Assembly: GCF_002263515.1 (NCBI RefSeq)
Contig: NZ_CP022752.1
Span: forward strand, 682,001 to 746,000
Length of the DNA stretch: 64,000 nt
Direction: 5' to 3'
Origin: Actinopolyspora erythraea
Lineage (GTDB): Bacteria; Actinomycetota; Actinomycetes; Mycobacteriales; Pseudonocardiaceae
Every line of letters begins with the position of its first letter. Within the stretch, counting starts at the first letter, position 1. The notes beneath the pieces were generated by a model that saw nothing but the letters and a program-made list of their open reading frames with translations, ran no database searches and was not told the DNA's origin. The position numbers and the translations under genes were made by a program. Below are positions 61,483-64,000 of the stretch, piece after piece.

Positions 61483-62154
61483 TCATTCGAGACGCAGGTC
61501 CGCCGCCGCCTTCCAGAACCGCCCGATGCTCTCCTCGAGCAGACGAGCGCGGAATACGGCCTCGTCCGGGTCGTCGCCCCGGTCCAGCCCGTCCTGGAGG
61601 GTTTCGAGGACCTGACGCATGAGTTCCTCGGGATGTCCACCGTCGTAGTAGGTGAAGAACTCCTCGGGAACGGGCAGCTGTTTCTCGCGCACCCCGGCGG
61701 CGATCTCGGCGCAGTCGGAGAAGTAAATGGTCATGTCGGTGTGCAGTGCGAGCGCCCCGCTGGCCTGACTGCCCGTCAGCGCGATCCACGACAGGGTGCT
61801 GTTGAAGGCGTAGGCCTCCCACTCGGCGGGCCAGCGGACGAGGTCGTGCTCGGCCATGCCCAGGGAACGGGCGCATTCGAGCAGCTTCGGCAGTGCTCCG
61901 GTGATCATCTCACTCAACCGCGCGTAGAAGTCCACCACAGGACTGTGCGGGAAGCGGGCCATGAACAGCCCGTAGACGGCGAGCTCGGCGTGGTGGGCCT
62001 TCTCCTCCACGGCCACGAAGCGTTTGAGGTGTTCGACGGTGAGAGTGTTCTGGTTCAGCCGTTCGAGTAGCGCGTTGCCCACCGGACGTTCGGTGCGCAT
62101 CTGGCGCACCCGTTCGACGAGTTTCTCGGCGTCGGCGGTTTTTCCGTCGCTCAT
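61483..62154 (-). CDS. heme-oxygenase-fold (TenA/PqqC-like) protein
   Basis: 223 all-helical residues: LTVEHLKRFVAVEEKAHHAELAVYGLFMARFPHSPVVDFYARL, LVRWPAEWEAYAFNSTLSWIALTGSQASGALALHTDMTIYFSDCAEIA. Candidate metal or active-site residues are E/H in EEKAHHAE and E in EWEAY. This fold includes thiaminases, PqqC and heme-oxygenase-like di-iron oxidases; which chemistry applies is open. ATG 62154 follows GGGAGGATCCC. SARP-type heptamers lie 124-152 bp upstream in the same orientation. Confidence 0.65.
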   Translation of the reverse strand: MSDGKTADAEKLVERVRQMRTERPVGNALLERLNQNTLTVEHLKRFVAVEEKAHHAELAVYGLFMARFPHSPVVDFYARLSEMITGALPKLLECARSLGMAEHDLVRWPAEWEAYAFNSTLSWIALTGSQASGALALHTDMTIYFSDCAEIAAGVREKQLPVPEEFFTYYDGGHPEELMRQVLETLQDGLDRGDDPDEAVFRARLLEESIGRFWKAAADLRLE

Positions 62155-62277
62155 GGGATCCTCCCGGCCAGCGCGTGGTACATCCCCGTCTTTCCGTTCA
62201 GGAGGAATTCCGTGAAAACCGGAGCCACACCGATTCCGTTCCACGGGAATTCCTTGCCCACCTTTGTCCCTCCCCGA

Positions 62278-62306
62278 GCTGACACGATGCTGACGCGGCG
62301 CTGACA
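62278..62306 (-). promoter_or_regulatory. SARP-type direct heptamer repeats upstream of the heme-oxygenase-fold gene
   Basis: On the minus strand: TGTCAGC (62306-62300), CGTCAGC (62295-62289), TGTCAGC (62284-62278), exact 11-bp period. Same heptamer and spacing as at 56437, oriented toward the gene starting at 62154. Confidence 0.75.
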
Positions 62307-62575
62307 TATCCGTTTTCGACGAGAACTTCCCGCGTGCGGAAATCATCGAGAGGGAGCAGCACTCCCTCAAGCTGTTGTCCGTTGCTTTCCGAAAGAGTTA
62401 CGGTGTGGCGGCCACACCCGGAAACGAGCCGTACGGGAATCGCGGACCCTGGGCCGCGGAGTCAGAAGAGCGCGAAATCCCATCCTCTTTCTTCGTCGGC
62501 AGGCGTTCCTCGTCCGCACCGGAGGAGGCCGCGGGGAGCACGGCCCGCCGAGTTCCACTCGCCACGGAGGCAACC

Positions 62576-63496
62576 ATGTCCGAGGAGACAGCGAGGATCG
62601 AACCCGTCGTGATCCGAGCGGAGAGCACGGATCCGCAGCAGGAACGACTCGTCAACGCCTACGAGTACGACGTCGACACCTGGCGCAAGGTGCTCGGGCA
62701 CAACCTTCTCTTCGAATGGGGTGTGTACGACCATCCGGCCTCTCCCCGGCCGGTTTCACTGGACGAGGCGGGAGCCCGCTTCTTCGACCGTCAGCTCGAA
62801 CTGGCCGAGCGGAACGCCTCTAACCCCCTGGACCCGCGAAGGATTCTCGATCTCGGGTGCGGCTGGGGATACTGCCTGCGCCGGCTGGCCCAGTGGTTCC
62901 CGAGATGCCCGCGCCTGGAGGGGGTGAACATCAGTCGCAGCCAGCTGGAGCACTGTGGATCTCTGCTGGCCGAACACGGCCTGAAGCAGCGCACTAACCT
63001 GTACCTGTGCAACGCACGTGACCTCCGCTTGTTGCCGGACGCCGACGTCGGCCACGACCTGGTGGTGATGCGCGGGGTGGCCACTCACTTTCCTCCCGAG
63101 CTCTACGAGAGGTCGGTGGCCGCGTTGGCCGACCGGGTCGTCCCAGGAGGGGCGTTGGTCATATCCGACACGCTCTACGACAACGCCGCCGATTCGACGG
63201 CGGCGATCACCGAAGACGAGAACGATCCTTTCGAACTGCGGCACCGGAAGAGCCCCGAGTACTTCGTCCGCGTGTTGCGGGAAAACGGTTTCGCGATCCG
63301 TGACATGCGAGTGCTGCCGTCCAACACCGACGTCGCCCACTGGCTGCTGGAACTGCGTTCCAACATCGAGACCCATTTTCCCGAAGGAGTAACGGGGGCC
63401 CTGGAGGAAATCCGGGTGGCGGCCGTCCACCTGTCGGTCATGATGTTGTGTGGGCAGGCGGGCGCCTACAGCATCCTCGCGGAGCGGGCGGAGTGA
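62576..63496 (+). CDS. SAM-dependent methyltransferase (class I, CFA synthase-like start)
   Basis: 306 residues. An N-terminal VNAYEYDVDTWRKVLGHNLLFEWGVYDHP region recalls cyclopropane fatty acid synthase-type methyltransferases. SAM motif I is ILDLGCGWGYCLRRLAQWFP; motif II LEGVNISRSQLEHC; later HDLVVMRGVATHFPPELYERS and VPGGALVISDTLYD. Methylates a small molecule or lipid of unknown identity. ATG 62576 follows CGGAGGCAACC. Divergent from the heme-oxygenase-fold gene, with the SARP repeats in the shared promoter region. Confidence 0.82.
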   Translation: MSEETARIEPVVIRAESTDPQQERLVNAYEYDVDTWRKVLGHNLLFEWGVYDHPASPRPVSLDEAGARFFDRQLELAERNASNPLDPRRILDLGCGWGYCLRRLAQWFPRCPRLEGVNISRSQLEHCGSLLAEHGLKQRTNLYLCNARDLRLLPDADVGHDLVVMRGVATHFPPELYERSVAALADRVVPGGALVISDTLYDNAADSTAAITEDENDPFELRHRKSPEYFVRVLRENGFAIRDMRVLPSNTDVAHWLLELRSNIETHFPEGVTGALEEIRVAAVHLSVMMLCGQAGAYSILAERAE

Positions 63497-63575
63497 AGGC
63501 CCTGGAACGCCTTGCCGGAAGGCGGGTTCCGCGTGCCGGCCGTGGCGCCGAACACCACGCGGAACTCGTCCCACC

Positions 63576-64000
63576 TCAGACCGGCATGTCGAGAACCATC
63601 ACCGGTTCCGTGGTGGGCCGTGCCGAACCGCCCTCGGGCTCGACGGTGACCGCCATGCGCTCGGCTCCTTCCGGTGTCCGGCTGACGACACTGGACTCCA
63701 CCATTCCCACTGCCGGTTCGAACACTCCCGCCGACACCGGTCTCCCCCTTGTCCAGGAACCACAGTTGATACGCCCTGTTCGGCGGCTCGGCCATGTCCG
63801 GACCGAGGAAGGCCACGCCGCCCCTCCGCTCGGATACCACGACCGCGGCTCGGTTCTTCCTCTCGGAGCTCCGGACCACGCGTGTGTCGGGAGAGCCCGC
63901 AGCAGCCGCAGCCCCCGCGTGGCAGTGTCGAGGCGATCGATCCGCTCGTCCTGGCGTGTGACTTCGGCGAGCTGCCGCTGGGTGTCACGCCACTCCCCGA
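63576..64000 (-). pseudogene. frameshifted anti-sigma K factor (RskA) C-terminal region
   Basis: Pieces of an RskA domain lie in three frames. AEVTRQDERIDRLDTATRG is at the window edge. VVRSSERKNRAAVVVSERRGGVAFLGPDMAEPPNRAYQLWFLDKGE is at about 63750-63890. VSAGVFEPAVGMVESSVVSRTPEGAERMAVTVEPEGGSARPTTEPVMVLDMPV ends at 63576. At least two indels separate them. RskA proteins are membrane anti-sigma factors; this copy appears inactive. The upstream part lies outside the window. Confidence 0.7.

Overview
This 64-kb window is high-G+C DNA with actinobacterial hallmarks: GTG and TTG starts, many ATGA/GTGA overlaps, repeated XRE-DUF5753/DUF397 gene pairs, an OhrR regulator, DrrAB-type exporters and a RskA-type anti-sigma remnant. 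A member of the Pseudonocardiales or a related actinomycete is the best guess. Nothing here fixes the genus.

Left part (1-27.5 kb). The window opens with a persulfide/sulfur operon on the minus strand: a CstR-like repressor, a rhodanese and an MBL-fold sulfur dioxygenase-like enzyme, with near-identical palindromes before the first two genes. Next is a fulvocin C-like protein with an eight-cysteine tail and a RelE/ParE-type toxin-antitoxin pair. Four very short CRISPR arrays (3.5-10.5 kb) share one leader and have no cas genes. A block of small regulator modules (XRE plus DUF397) lies at 5.3-9.1 kb. Then come a TetR/haloacid dehalogenase pair, an arginase-like protein, several NADPH or zinc oxidoreductases with OhrR and TetR regulators, a MOSC protein, a nuclease pair and a secreted lipase. 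A fifth CRISPR array with a different repeat (23.2 kb) adjoins a second XRE/DUF397 block. That block faces a plus-strand operon ending in a DddA-like nucleic-acid deaminase toxin and its Imm1 immunity protein.

Middle part (27.6-54 kb). This holds a LuxR-type ATPase regulator, a formate/nitrite transporter, a CPA2 antiporter with RCK and UBP zinc-finger domains, two overlapping IucA/IucC siderophore synthetases, a GT-C-like membrane protein and a YhgE-like membrane protein divergent from TetR. A TetR-DrrA-DrrB exporter operon has a 20-bp palindromic operator. It is followed by a GH64 glucanase, an Orn/Lys/Arg decarboxylase and a feruloyl/coumaroyl-CoA unit (CoA ligase and hydratase-lyase). That unit and its MarR regulator carry the same 13-bp operator.

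Right part (54.2-64 kb). This part looks foreign and partly decayed. A short DUF11 protein abuts the 3' half of a tRNA-Arg(CCU) gene on the minus strand, a probable attachment-site scar. AT-richer DNA with nonsense-interrupted genes follows. From 56.6 kb there is a small biosynthetic cluster: a stand-alone adenylation-carrier-reductase (A-T-R) synthetase, two paralogous FAD oxidoreductases that are both broken and meet tail to tail, a heme-oxygenase-fold protein and a methyltransferase. Triplets of an 11-bp-spaced TGTCAGC heptamer, the pattern bound by SARP activators, stand before both the synthetase and the heme-oxygenase-fold gene. The window ends in a frameshifted anti-sigma K factor. The candidates for little-described biology are this SARP-boxed A-T-R cluster, the fulvocin C-like fusion, the deaminase toxin and the leader-sharing orphan CRISPR mini-arrays.
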